A stretch of 64,000 nucleotides of DNA, taken from Malachius bipustulatus (Eukaryota > Arthropoda > Insecta > Coleoptera > Melyridae). The translations under genes were made by a program, and so were the position numbers. This document shows, piece by piece, positions 26,117-38,054 of the stretch (position 1 is its first letter; the number at the start of each line of letters is the position of its first letter). The stretch is from positions 36,283,637 through 36,347,636 of the forward strand of contig OU342632.1 in NCBI GenBank assembly GCA_910589415.1. The letters run 5' to 3'. The notes beneath the pieces were generated by a model. The model did no database searches, was not told the DNA's origin, and saw only the letters and a list, made by a program, of their open reading frames with translations.

Positions 26117-26915
26117 TTTTCTTGTTTAGAATTTCTCCTTTTTATTGGATAAATAATAATTAAATTGGAATTATTTTGCGTTTACAATCGTTTTATTCGT
26201 TTTGAAGATTTTTAAAAGATTTGAGGTTATTAAAAAAAAAATTTTTGTTATGACACGTGTCATTAATGTCAATAATTTTGTTTCTTTTTCTTTGACTCTT
26301 AGGTCCTTATGTGCGCACTTAGGCATGAGTTTTTAATTTGTTGCGTTTTTATTTTTCAACTCGATCGGTTCAAGGTGCAACCTGGAACCTGGAACCATGA
26401 TACAATAATTATTGTTATCATGGGTGCAACATGTAACTTTTAGTCATAGTCACTAATCAGAGTGTATCGAAATGAGGGTACGGTTAATTTTTTTTCTAAA
26501 TAGGCTGCCAAGGTCACATGAAATATCAGCATTGATGTCATATCTAAAATTTTGTAGGTGCGTGTAAATAATTAATTGTAAATAATTCAATTCTTTACAT
26601 GTAATCAATTAATTTTACTATGAAATAAGGTTATGATTTAAGCTTAGATTTAAAAATTTAGTTATCACCTACTTACTGATAGTTCACGTCCACTCATTTT
26701 TTGAATAAAATAGATACCTAATTATATTATATTAGATATTATAATTAGATAATACAACGATCTACTGGTTTATATGTTTATTATAATAATAATAGTTGTG
26801 TAACTTGTGTATATTTGGCATGTAAAACTTTTCACAGCAATGACGTCACTGATAACAGCAGTGACACTAGTGACAGCAACAGCTGACACCATTATTATAC
26901 AACAACTTCCTTACA

Positions 26916-27040
26916 TTGTTTACGTGTTCTTCACATTGTTTACAAATTCTTTATATTGTTTACGTATTCTTTACATTGTTTACAAATTCTTTATATTGTT
27001 TACGTATTCTTTACATGGTTTACATATTCTTTACAAAAAA
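26916..27040. repeat. 20-bp-period tandem array carrying repeated TTGTTTAC motifs
   Basis: TTGTTTAC occurs exactly at 26916, 26936, 26956, 26976 and 26996, with a variant TGGTTTAC at 27016, so each copy is 20 bases from the next. Alternate spacers read CGTATTCTTTACA or AAATTCTTTATA, giving a higher 40-base period. TTGTTTAC is the known core recognised by FOXO/forkhead factors (complement GTAAACAA). The array may be a regulatory cluster or a simple tandem repeat with coincidental content; sequence alone does not decide. Confidence 0.8.
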
Positions 27041-27243
27041 AGTGTAAAGAATATTTCTTTTACACGTCAACGCCCATCCCTGAGTACCTAATACACTTTC
27101 TTTATATTATAAGAAACTTGGACCACTTTTCAATAATTAATTAATGATTAATGTTTTCTAATTATTGTTTTCATTGGAATTGATATCTGCCAAATAATGA
27201 TTTGGCAAAATTTAATTATTGTAATCGGACAAGCCGTTATTGT

Positions 27244-27305
27244 AGAGAAGCGGCAAAAGCAGAAAACTTTCCTCGAAATGTAAGTTTTCTGTATGCCGCT
27301 TCTCT
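27244..27305. ncRNA. Short stable hairpin, precursor-miRNA-sized
   Basis: AGAGAAGCGGC at the left (27244-27254) and GCCGCTTCTCT at the right (27295-27305) pair perfectly, and the inner bases continue with AGAAAACTT against AAGTTTTCT, leaving an 11-base loop. Total length is 62 bases. A related hairpin with the same outer stem lies at 37945-38054, so a small MITE family is at least as likely as a microRNA gene. No known microRNA is recognised. Confidence 0.4.
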
Positions 27306-28557
27306 GAAATTGCTTTCTTAATGTATTATCATGTGCTTTTGCTGTTCTGTTCTGTTCTGTATCTGTTGCTGTAACAACACTACCCTATATAAATATAACA
27401 TACACAAAACCACCACCAGGGGAAGAACTTAGGTACGCGTAAAAGCTTTTAGAATTTATAGCCCGTGTTATTTACACTAGTACTAGAAGAAAGACGAAGA
27501 GCGAAGAGAAATACCGAACACACAGACGGCGATCTCGAACGGTTATAAACAATCGATCATGACTCATGAGACACCGTCAGTTGTCGGGGAAACCGGTTAC
27601 GGTTCGAAATAAACAAGCATTTGACAGTTGTAGAGTTGCGAATTTCACTGTAAACTTTTGATTACAGTGAATGCGGAATTTGTAGTGATGAAAATTAAAC
27701 TACCGACAGACGGCTCGAGCTCCACGTAAACCTAAAATATCCAATTGATGGCGATCGCAGCCCAATGCCTGACAACAACTTAAGTAATTCAAACTTCCGG
27801 ACCACGTGAACTTATTAAAACTTCAACTAAATCACGACAACTGACAACAATGGCCACGTGAACGGTTTGTTTATTTGGAACCGTTTAAACTTAGCCCAGC
27901 CTAGTGACGTCACACTGACGGCGTCAATTTGACTTCTATTAATCATAATGCGCGGCGTTTGTATGCATTGGCAAAACTTAGTTAGGATATAAATAAACGC
28001 CGTCGGCCGGGCGTATAGCAACCATCTTGGTCTTTCGCTGTCATGTCATGTCGTTGTCAATCCATTCTTCCATTCTCCAGGAACTTTTTTTGAAGCTTTC
28101 GACTTCGACCATCAGCATCAGATTGAGCTTTCAACTTCAACTTAAACTTAACTTATTAATGAGCATTGAGCCTTGAGCTTTTCAGAGTTTGAGGCTTGAG
28201 ACAGACTTTCACATTCACATAACATAAATAAGATAGATAATAAATTATTAGGTTTTTATATTATTATTTAAATCATTTTGATTACTTAGGTTTAGCAAGA
28301 AAATCTAAATTATTTTTAGGTTTAGTCCTTGCCCCAAAGATAAATTCTTAACGGTTCCTTGACTTCCTTGGCTGTGCTGTAACTACCTACTATTATTGAG
28401 GGAAAACCTACCTCTACTAGGCACTAGTCGTTTCGAAAAGACTTGCGGCTTTTGCCAAAAAATTTAGCAATGTAATCGAAAAATCAGGTCATTTACTTCG
28501 TCGCGAGTCAAACACCTGCAATTCAACAATTAAATCCACTCGACTGCGGGCAGAACC

Positions 28558-31500
28558 ATGACCTCGATTATTAAACTCCAGGCCCTTTCGGGGGCCATGG
28601 ACGAATCGCCTCCGTGCTACCTCTTACAAGTCGACGATGTCCGCATTCTGCTGGACTGCGGCTGGGACGAGAAATTCAACATGGAACTCATAAAGGACAT
28701 CAAACGGTACCAAATCAACATTACAATCCTGAAACACCCCACTGAACAAGTTTTTCTGTTTTAGACACATTCACACAATTGACGCTGTGCTGATAACTTA
28801 CCCGGACGTGGCCCATTTGGGAGCGCTGCCATACCTGATCGGGCGCTTTGGTTTAAACTGCCCCATTTACTCCACGATTCCCGTCTACAAAATGGGACAA
28901 ATGTTCATGTACGATTTGTATCAGTCTCATTATAACATGGAAGACTTCCACTTGTTCTCGTTGGACGATGTCGACGCTATGTTTGATAAAATCGTTCAGC
29001 TTAAATATAACCAGACTGTGCCTCTCAAAGGTGAGTTGATTTCTGGTTCTGGGATCAGGTGATCAGGAGTATTACTTTTCCAAACTAGCTTAACCTAATT
29101 TCCTGGATTTTTTACCAGCCTCCCACCTACTCCAGAACTTTTACATCTCTTACCTTACCCCTACCCCCAGCATCGTTCAACAAATGATATGTTTGATTAT
29201 TTGTAGGTAAAGGGTACGGTTTGACTATAACGCCCCTCCCGGCGGGTCACATGATCGGAGGGACCATCTGGAAGATAATGAAAGCAGGCGAAGAAGACAT
29301 TATTTATGCTAACGATTTTAATCATAAAAAAGAACGACATTTAAATGGTTGCGAACTGGAGAAACTGCAACGTCCTTCACTGTTCATAACTGACGCTTTC
29401 AACGCGAATTATCAGCAAGCCAGAAGACGAGCCAGAGATGAGAAATTAATGAGTAAGACGACCACAACTCGCGCTTACCCTAACTTAATTCCCGTGTCTT
29501 TTCAGCGAATATCCTTCAAACACTTCGGAATAACGGCAACGTACTTATAGCGGTCGACACCGCTGGGCGCGTTCTCGAACTGGCACACATGTTAGACCAG
29601 CTGTGGCGAAACAAGGAGTCCGGTTTGCTGGTGTACTCCTTGGCGTTAATAAACAACGTTGCCTATAACGTGGTCGAGTTTGCGAAATCTCAGATCGAAT
29701 GGATGAGCGATAAACTCATGAGGAGTTTCGAGGGAGCGAGGAATAATCCGTTCCAGTTCAAGCACCTCCAGCTGTGCCACAGTTTACAGGAACTGTCGAG
29801 GGTGTCGAGTCCTAAAGTTGTCCTGGCCAGCTCTGCTGATATGGAGAGCGGCTTTTCAAGGGAATTGTTCTTGCAGTGGTGCTCGAATCCCAATAACAGT
29901 ATTATACTTACAAGCAGGTATAAAAGGTTTAGTGAAATTTAATTGCCATTTCTTATTCTAAAATTTCCTCAGGACCTCTCCTGGAACTTTAGCGAGGGAT
30001 TTAATTGAGAACGGCGGAGGTAGAACTATTGACTTGGAGGTGAAACGTAGGGTTAAATTGGAGGGTTCTGACTTGGAGGAGTATCTCAGAACTCAGAAGC
30101 TCAGATTCGAACGATCGTTACTTAAAGAGTAAGTTTTTATGTTTTTCTCATTAAGTTTGTTTTGTAGATTAGTCCCTCGTTAATTAAATCAAATAACAAA
30201 GTACTATAAAATCTAGTTACTGGTCTCATTATAATACTAGTGATGCTGCAAAAGAAAAAAGGGCAAAAAGTGGGTAATAAATTTAGAGAAAAAAGTTACC
30301 AGTTTTTCTTTGACCTGGTAACTTTTTATTCACCTTCTCTAAATTTTGTAATGAGAACGAGACTGATTTATTGGAATATTTAGTGCAATATTTTTGCCCG
30401 AATGGGCTTACACTGTTTTTAGATTCTCATGGTTAACCACTTAACCCAAACAAGGTAAATTTCATAGACCCAAAGCTGTTCCAAATACTCATCAAAAGTA
30501 TTTCAAATAGCAAAAACCATCTAAAGTTTTTGCGGTTTCAATTACCAAATATTCTGCTTTATAGAAAGGATTTCAAATACCAAAAATTCCAGAGAAGAGA
30601 AGTAATAGTATTTGAAATATTCTGTAGTATTTGAAATACCACAAATTTATTTACAATATGACAAACTTTATTTCAAGTACCGAAAAAATTGTTTTAGAGT
30701 ATTTCAAATCCTTTACAGGTGCCTACCTATTTGAAATGCCGCAAATTATTCAAGGTATTTCAAATCTTTTATTCATGAATTTTGAGAGGTGTGTGTATAG
30801 GAATTTAAAATCAAATAATTGCAAATATTATCTCCCTCTTTGATTTTAGATAAAAATATAAAAGGGATAATTTGTTTAAGATCGCTTCCGTTGCCAAAGT
30901 TACATTCTAAGTCCCTGAGGCCATTTTCGATGAAATTGGGAAACATTTTTCAATTTGTGATGTAATTTCCGTCATAACTTCAACTTTGACAAATAATATT
31001 TATCCAATTCCTCAAATTTTAAGGCTATGATGAAAACGACGTCACAAATTGAAAACTTTTTTCAAAATTTTCTCGAAAATGGCTTTTGGTTTATCAAATA
31101 TACCTTGTTTATGTATATTTTATGACCTCAACTTGCTTTTTCTCAACCCTTCTGGAAATATTTGACCATTCCAGAATTTTGACCTACCGGGTATATCAAG
31201 TAAACATTAATAAAAAAATGCTTTCAAATTAAATAAAAATTTAAAATAACACTTGTTTTACCATTTTTCAAAATTTCAAACAGTTCGTATTTGAAATGCC
31301 CTTTAGTAGGTACTTGAAATACCGATCTATATTTGAAATACCGGAGGGAGGGTATTTGAAATAGTATTTGCTAAATGAAACTGCAAGTACTTTTGATGGT
31401 ATTAGGTTTTGAAATACTTTTGAAGGGTATTCAGAAGGCTTTTGGTTTATCAAATATACCTTGTTTATGTATATTACATGACCTCAACTTGCTTTTTCTC

Positions 31501-33517
31501 AACCCTTCTGGAAATATTTAACCATTCCAGAATTTTGCCCTACCGCGTATATCAAGTAAACAATGATAAAAAAATGCTTTCAAATTAAATAAAAATAAAA
31601 AATAACACTTGTTTTACCATTTTTCAAAATTGCAAACAGTTCGTATTTTAAATGCCCTCTAGTAGGTACTTGAAATACCGATTTATATTTGAAATACTGG
31701 AGGGAGGGTATTTGAAATACCAGTATTTCAGAAAGCCAAATACCAAATCCAAAAACTCGACTAAACGATTTCAAATACCAAGTGAAGTACCCAAAATGAT
31801 AATCGAAAGGTTTCAAAATAAAGTGCTTCAAATACTGATAGTATTTGAAGTACCTTTCCAATTACTTTTATTTCAAATACTGACTGGACAGCTCTGCATA
31901 GGCCTCAATTTATATTAAATAAAAATATTTTTCAGCGAGGAGGAGTCAGATTCTGATGACGATATTGAAATGAGCGTAATTTCAAAGGGTCGACATGACA
32001 TCGTCGTCAAACAAGAAGGTAAAATGTCTGGCGGATTCTTCAAGGTGACCAAAAAGCAGTACGCCATGTACCCGTTCAAAGAAGAAAAAATCAAGTGCGA
32101 CGATTACGGGGAAATAATCAAAATCGAAGACTATAAACTGGCCGAGATTGTGCCCGAAGCCGAGGACAACAAGGAAAATATCACCATCAAAAAGGAAGAA
32201 GATGAGGTCATAGGTAAGACCTCTTCTATTTTTATATGTTCCTGATTTAATCTAATTTTTTATTAATTTTTTAAAGTGGAATCGATGGAAGTTCCATCGA
32301 AATGTATCGTCTTGAACAGGACAGTTCAGGTGAGCTGTCAAGTCCAGTACATTGACTTTGAAGGCCGATCCGATGGAGAATCTTTAATGAAGATACTCTC
32401 CCAGTTACGACCTAGAAGAGTGATCGTAGTGAGAGGAGATCCTGAGAGTACCGAAACTATCGTGAATCACGTGAGAAGTAGTATAGACGCCAAAGTGTTT
32501 ATACCTAGGAGAGGGGAAATACTCGATGTCACTAGTGAAACTCACATATACCAGGTAAACATAACCTCATTTATATCCAACTCATTTTTTTTTTCATTTC
32601 CTTGACGAAGCTTAAAAGAATGTTTTACTCAAAAACATTTATAAAATTATTTTAAACAACAAAGGCAGCTTGTAACCATGAACAGTGTTCAATAAGAATA
32701 ACGACCCTTCTAATAAACCAATTAAAAGGTCCAACCAAGAAGTTGGTTTTTGTGGGGTTCCCCCGCATCATAAGGGATTTCCCCTAGAATTGAAGTGTTG
32801 GGAGACATTCTGTAGGTGTGCACTGCGAAAGAAAGTTTCTGAAAAAACAAATCTAAACCAAGTCAAAGCACGACAGTTGGCATTCATGCCTGTGGTTTAT
32901 TTTTATTGTCATATTAATTGCATGTAATTAATTTTTTAGGTAAGATTGACAGATGCTCTGGTGTCACAGTTGACTTTCCAAAAAGTGAAAGATGCCGAAC
33001 TGGCATGGATCGACACTGAAGTTGTGTTTCGGGAAGGTCAGACCGATGCCAAACGAATGAATGTTGATAATGAAGTCATGGAAGGTAATTATTGTCTTTA
33101 TCTTTACTGAAAGCTTTATTTAATTTTTAGAGAGACCAAGAATTAATTGGGGTATTCGATTTTTTTCAGTTGATGAAGATGAGGCGAAAGTTTTAACCCT
33201 GGAGCCCATTCCACCAGCAATAGCTCCAAGGCACGAGCCTGTATTCATCAATGATGTCAGATTGACTGATTTCAAACAGATTTTGGCGAGGTGTAACATT
33301 CAGTCAGAAATATCAGGTGGTGTTTTACTGTGTTGTAATGGAACGATCGCAATTAAAAGGGTAATTAATTAACATTTAACCTGGTCTTTCTTTCATATTA
33401 TGAGCTGTAACTAATTGTTTTTAGATGGACTCTGGGCGTATGATCGTGGAAGGATGTATTTCGGAAGAACTGTATAGAGTTAGAGAAATATTGTATGAAC
33501 AATACGCGGTGTTGTAA
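28558..33517 (+). CDS. Cpsf100: Cleavage and polyadenylation specificity factor subunit 2 (CPSF100)
   Basis: CPSF100 is the inactive partner of the CPSF73 endonuclease in the pre-mRNA 3'-end processing and histone pre-mRNA cleavage complexes, in the nucleus. The model has ten GT-AG exons: 28558-28706, 28765-29030, 29207-29452, 29506-29917, 29973-30128, 31936-32213, 32277-32554, 32940-33084, 33170-33360 and 33425-33517. They total 737 in-phase residues, close to the insect norm (about 750). Family hallmarks are [12 protein letters not shown] at the start, the metallo-beta-lactamase core ([31 protein letters not shown]), the beta-CASP region ([21 protein letters not shown]), an acidic linker in exon 6 and a C-terminal [14 protein letters not shown]. 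As expected for CPSF100, the catalytic HxHxDH is degenerate: residues 62-67 read YPDVAH, with only the last His kept. Introns 1 and 3 are only 58 and 53 bp; intron 5 is 1.8 kb and full of repeats. The first donor (CG|GTACCA) is weak, but the junction is required by the family alignment. Confidence 0.95.
30430..31920. repeat. Palindromic-motif repeats and a 280-bp tandem duplication in CPSF2 intron 5
   Basis: The intron is peppered with GGTATTTCAAATACC-type palindromes and decayed versions (TATTTGAAATAC, TTTCAAATACC), more than twenty by eye. A block at about 31081-31362 (GGCTTTTGGTTTATC to GGGTATTTGAAATA) is repeated at about 31437-31718 with few differences, an offset of 356 bases. Short frames here result from the repeats and are not genes. 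Confidence 0.8.
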
Positions 33518-33594
33518 TTCTATTTTATTGTAGTATAATGAAAATTTTAAGTATGTGATTAATTATATTCATTTTTGATCTTATTTTTTATAAT

Positions 33595-33600
33595 AATAAA
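33595..33600 (+). promoter_or_regulatory. Polyadenylation signal of CPSF2
   Basis: AATAAA lies 78 bases after the stop codon, in an AT-rich 3' untranslated region, at the usual distance for an insect housekeeping transcript. Confidence 0.6.
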
Positions 33601-34023
33601 CATGTCATTGGGTATATCAAATTTTCTTTTCAGCTTCAGTTATTTATCTCTCATACCTACCAGAAATGTATTGAGATTTACAGAAATTTAACAATTAGAG
33701 ATCGTTTTTCCAGTATACTAAAATAATTATTATGTTAAATGAAATGGCATTATACTAAACAGAATATAAAAAATATGTAAAGATCTTTATAAATCATCAT
33801 TTATTAAATATTTTATTTCATAAAACTGGCTAAATACAAAAGAAGCTAAGGCCATTATTTGAAGCAAATAGTGGGAACATCATCAGCTTCTGCTATACAT
33901 GGATTTAGGAGACTCGCTGTTTTTGTTTTAAGTGGGAAATTAGTTCTTAGCTGTGTAGATAAGACATAGCTTCAACTCTTCTTATTTAGCTCATTCAGCA
34001 ACAGACAAAATTTAAATTCATAT

Positions 34024-34169
34024 GCCCGTATTCACAAACGATAATTTCCTAAATAATTACGTAATTATTTAAATGAGTGAGATAGAGATATGCTTTTTTT
34101 TGCAATAGAATGAGATGGGGATAATTGATTACGTAATTATTTAGGAAATTATCGTTTGTGAATACGGGC
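34024..34169. mobile_element. Short MITE with perfect 42-bp terminal inverted repeats
   Basis: GCCCGTATTCACAAACGATA at 34024 starts an arm of 42 bases (to 34065) that is repeated exactly in inverted form at 34128-34169, with a 62-base loop. Arms are AT-rich and contain ATTACGTAAT. Total length is 146 bases, with no coding capacity. The perfect match suggests recent insertion or selection for the hairpin. The target-site duplication is not certain. Confidence 0.85.
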
Positions 34170-34622
34170 GTTGTATAAAAAAAATTTAAAAAGTGAGCAA
34201 CAAAAAATAGACAGGCCATTGAAGAGTGAGACAGAAGATAAGATAAGTCTTCTGCAAGTCAATTACAGTTTTTGTGACAGTTACTTGAGATAAAAATATT
34301 TAATTGGAGGTTATGGTTATTGTGTTTCTGTCAATGAATTAAACGTTTCTGTCATTGCATGGGATGGTAAATGTTCTGTCAGTTGACAATAAGCATCTGG
34401 CAACACTGACTTATTTGAAGCTAAAGACCTGCGCGCGCGCATTTGAACTCACACTCGGTGTCTAAGATTTTTCAAAGAAAAGATACCTAACCTGACAATA
34501 ATATGACTGAAGAATCTGAATGATTTGTCCGGTTCTGGTCACATCAAAACATCTTCCTTTTACAACAGTCATGGCCTATCTGCAATTTTTTTTTAATGCT
34601 ACAATTTATTATAATATCATAG

Positions 34623-34695
34623 AATAGACAAATCTCGGATTCGAACCTGTACAGTGGCAGTAGAAAGGAAATGCACTAACTGGGCAACCCGACCG
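34623..34695 (-). mobile_element. tRNA-derived SINE head (Pol III A and B boxes)
   Basis: On the minus strand, an A-box-like TTGCCCAGTTAG (34688-34677) is followed at tRNA spacing by an exact B box GGTTCGAATCC (34647-34637). The 5' GGTCGGG and the 3' end do not pair as an acceptor stem, and the anticodon arm is unclear, so this is not a working tRNA gene. It fits the tRNA-related head of a SINE whose body would continue toward 34480. The tail and target duplication were not located. Confidence 0.55.
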
Positions 34696-34699
34696 GCCT

Positions 34700-36058
34700 A
34701 GTGTCAAAATTTAATGAATTGTTTTCACTTTTGTCACAAATCACTTTGTGTCTTGATTCTGTCTTCCAATTAGGACTGAATTGCAACTCTCCAACCACGG
34801 CGCGGTTCTTATATAGTTCCCTGAGGTGCCATCGAAGTCTCTGGTGCATCTCTAGCACAACCGCGCGTTCTCGACCATGCGTAGAACGCACCGCCATTCT
34901 GGTATTTAGTTAGTAGAAATGTGTGTTATATTCTGGTCTGGCAATATGTTATTCCTGTCATGTCAGCCGAGAACAAAACAACAATTGCAGAAAGTAAACA
35001 ATTACGAATCCAGAATACTTTGAAGTGCTCCCTCCTTATAATATTATTGTTTTCCACTCCTAACCTCTAATATGAATACTAAATAAGAATCGCCAGTTGA
35101 ATAATGATAACTCTTATTTTATGATAAACGCATGCACTGGCGAAACTGATGGCCAATGGCAGCACAATCACAACATTTATATTATCGGAGTATAGGCCTT
35201 ATAGGTTTTACACATGCACGCGGATTTGACGGGAATGACGTGAATTTTCGTTGTGAATATCGTTGAATTTTGGGTGCATTCAAAATCTCCATCGGTAACT
35301 AATAATAATGATTAGAAAGAGTTGTTAATAAAATTTAAGAGTTTCGTACAACAAACAATTATTATAAATGTATACGTAGCTAGCTCGTCTACAGCTCTCG
35401 TACCTAAATTAATCATCATAATCTTCGTTATTAACTTGTTGCCTAAAAATCCTAAAATATTAATTTTCGCTCTACGCGAAATCACAGAAACGTCAAAATT
35501 TTACTAATATTTGGAGAAGTATACAGAATGTGCGTACAGCAACTAATTTTTTAATTAAATAAAAACTTTTCAAAAAAAAAACAATGTATGCAACTCGCAG
35601 ATATAATGGTTATTAAAACACTAATATGTTGATTTACTCGCTTATCATAAGACAAGACTTTTATTAATCATTATTTATATTAACGATTATTTTGATTGAT
35701 TATTATATTGATAGTTTCTTGTTACATAATATACGAAAGGTCAGTGAAGTTGGCACCCTTAAAAGTGCGAATTTTTATAATAAGGACATGGCATTCGTTT
35801 TCCAAAAAAAGTTAGGTAAGTAAAAACTACAAAGTTTTTAATTTTGCCGTAACTTATTTTCTTTGAACGCCGGTGAACAAACGACAATTTTAGTTGAGCA
35901 AACCGTGGAAGAATGAATGGCGTTGAAAAATTAATGAAATATGTTTTTTTTTTTTTTTTAATTTGGCCAAATTTTTTGTTGATGGGCGGACATAAGAAAA
36001 ATTTTCGTTAGATAAATAGCTCACCATTGGATCTCTTAAACCATAGGAGCAAGATACA
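34700..36058. other. AT-rich stretch without a recognised gene
   Basis: No coding sequence or clear repeat is recognised in this stretch. Confidence 0.4.
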
Positions 36059-36893
36059 GAGACGGTTAAATTATAGAAAAGTTACAAAATTTTATGCTTA
36101 ATAAGAATCTGAAAAAAAATTACGATAGTTTCAGTGGTTGTTGAAATCTCCTAAAAAAAGGAGTTTTCTTATTTTTGGTATGTCTTTTTTAGTATGGAAA
36201 ATCAATAAATAATTTTTGGTAGGTTTGCAAAGGTCATCAAAAAGTTATCAATTTGACATTACAAAAATTTTCTAAGTCGACTAGATCCAGTTATTTTTAT
36301 TGGTCGCCAAATTTTTTTTTCATGCAATTCGGTATGGAAAAACCAATTTAACCAAAAATCTACAAAATCAAAAAAAAAATTTCTTTAAATTTTTTAATTT
36401 CTCGAAAGAAATATAAAAATATTTGCACCGAATGACGTCATATTGCCTTATAGTTTTCGGCGAATGGGTTTTGCTTATGACGTCATTCGATTAAGATTAT
36501 TTTCTTATTTCCAATACCTAAATAAAAAAAAATTTAAAAAATATTATTTTTTTAATTTGATGGGGTTTGGTTGGTTAAATTTATTATCTTAATACCGATT
36601 GACATGAAAAAACAATGACGACCATAAGAAAACAAAAGTTGACTATGGAAACTCTAGGATTTATTAGTCGGCTTAGAAAATTTTTGTAATGTCAAATGAA
36701 ATGCTTTTGATGACATTTCAACCGACAAAAAATAATTTATTAATTTCCAATAATAAAAAATAATAAATTTTGATTTTTCAGTTTTTTCAGCATATTTCAG
36801 CAACCACTGAAACTATCATAAATTATTTCAGATTCTTATTAATAATCATAAAATTGTGCAATTTTTCTCTAATTTAACCGACTAACAACAGCC
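36059..36893. mobile_element. 835-bp palindromic element (second member of a family)
   Basis: The ends are inverted copies: CGGTTAAATTA at 36063 on the left and TAATTTAACCG ending 36890 on the right. The next about 90 bases of each arm match (TTTTATG, TAATAAGAATCTGA, GATAGTTTCAGTGGTTG). The centre near 36455 is marked by two TGACGTCA sites (36433-36440 and 36478-36485). No transposase frame is present. A truncated relative lies at 16888-17430. This is a non-autonomous fold-back family; superfamily not determined. Confidence 0.75.
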
Positions 36894-37944
36894 AATAATA
36901 TTAAAGGCTCATTAGGCTGACGGGCAGATTTTTGTGGTCGTTTTTGAAGCTAATATCGACGTCAAATTACTTTTATTGACATTTTTGTTAATTACTTTCA
37001 TGTTAAGAATAGATAAATTTAAAAAAATTCCACCTAAACTCGATACCGTCTCCAGAACTGGCCACAGAAATCTGCCCGTTAACTTAATGAGACTTTATAA
37101 TATCCGCTGTAAGTCAAAAAGTCCGGGAAAGCGTCGATATACACTACAACAACTGATGTTCTGTTAAAAAAAAAGAGGAATAGGATGACGTATAAAAAAC
37201 AAGCGGAATCTCATGATTTCTGATTACCAAGGCAGTTGTTTGTCTGAAAACTGGAAAGCTCACAAATTCCTTATCGTTAACGAGAGTTTCCACAATATGA
37301 CAGCTAAGCGTGGAGTAGCTGGCGTTTGAAATAAAGCTACCGTGGTGCCCAATGATAGGAGACGGTGCCCTTCCATGTTTTCATTCATGAGTTTATCTCA
37401 GCCGTCATGGTTAGAACAGCTGAAGCTATTGTGGCTGAAGCTCGCTCGTCCGATTTTGCTATCTCTTTTTAATCGCTCTCTCACCGAGTTACGGTGCTGT
37501 TGCCTCGGTTTGTGGGTGCTGTGAATTTTCATGTTTTTTCGTGTTTTCCGTTGATTTTCCAGATAAACTCGCGCGAAACAAGTGCCATTGAGACTATTCG
37601 CTGTCAAGTGCAGCTCTCGCAAAGTGAGTTTCATTTGTTTTTGGATTGTTTTTAGTTTGTTTGTTGGTAACATAACCCACAACTATCTTGTTAGATTGTT
37701 TGGAATTGGAAGTTTCAAACTATCGTCATAATAGGTAACTTGAGAATCTGAATCTGTTGCATGATTTAAAACTGCAAGACTGCAAGATGTTTAATTTTAC
37801 TGATATAATTATTATAATTAAAAGTGTCAGGTCAGCTTTTCTTTTTATTGAAACTTTTCATCAGTTACTTTTACTTATGTGACTAGATACTTTGTTGCTT
37901 TTAATTATACTTAAGTACTTACCTAATATCGGAAAAATAGTACT
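36894..37944. other. Intergenic stretch with a less AT-rich patch
   Basis: No gene is recognised. The segment 37340-37640 is noticeably richer in G+C than its surroundings and could be a promoter or 5' non-coding exon of an unidentified transcript, but no splice partner or domain supports this. Confidence 0.3.
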
Positions 37945-38054
37945 TAACTGACAAGACCAAAAATTTGGAGAAGTGGCACTGGCAAGCACAAACTTGTTTG
38001 AGGAAAATTTTTTGCTTGCCGCTTCTCCAAAATAACCTTTTGGCCATGTCAGTT
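37945..38054. mobile_element. 110-bp hairpin MITE related to the 27.2-kb hairpin
   Basis: AACTGACAAG-CCAAAA at the left pairs with the complement of TTTTGG-CATGTCAGTT at the right, and the inner stem GGAGAAGTGGCA pairs with TGCCGCTTCTCC with one wobble, followed by a short loop. The inner stem is nearly the same as in the 27244-27305 hairpin, which suggests one dispersed family of short hairpins. No coding capacity. Confidence 0.6.

Larger units (their letters stand above)
26117..28557. promoter_or_regulatory. Intergenic region between divergent Aquarius and CPSF2 genes
   Basis: About 2.4 kb separate the two start codons, which point away from each other. The region has no coding sequence. 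It carries TGACGTCA sites at 26841-26848 and 27905-27912, the TTGTTTAC array and a 62-base hairpin (listed separately). The promoter of each gene must lie in or near here unless 5' exons are remote; start sites are not visible from sequence alone. Confidence 0.5.

Noticed and set aside
26807..27144. Overlapping frames of 62-94 codons with repeated LYIVY/FFTLFT readings
   Set aside because: They are read-throughs of the 20-bp tandem array; the repeat explains their openness in several frames.
31268..31918. Frames of 60-93 codons on both strands in the CPSF2 intron
   Set aside because: They arise from the palindromic TATTTGAAATA repeats and the 280-bp duplication.
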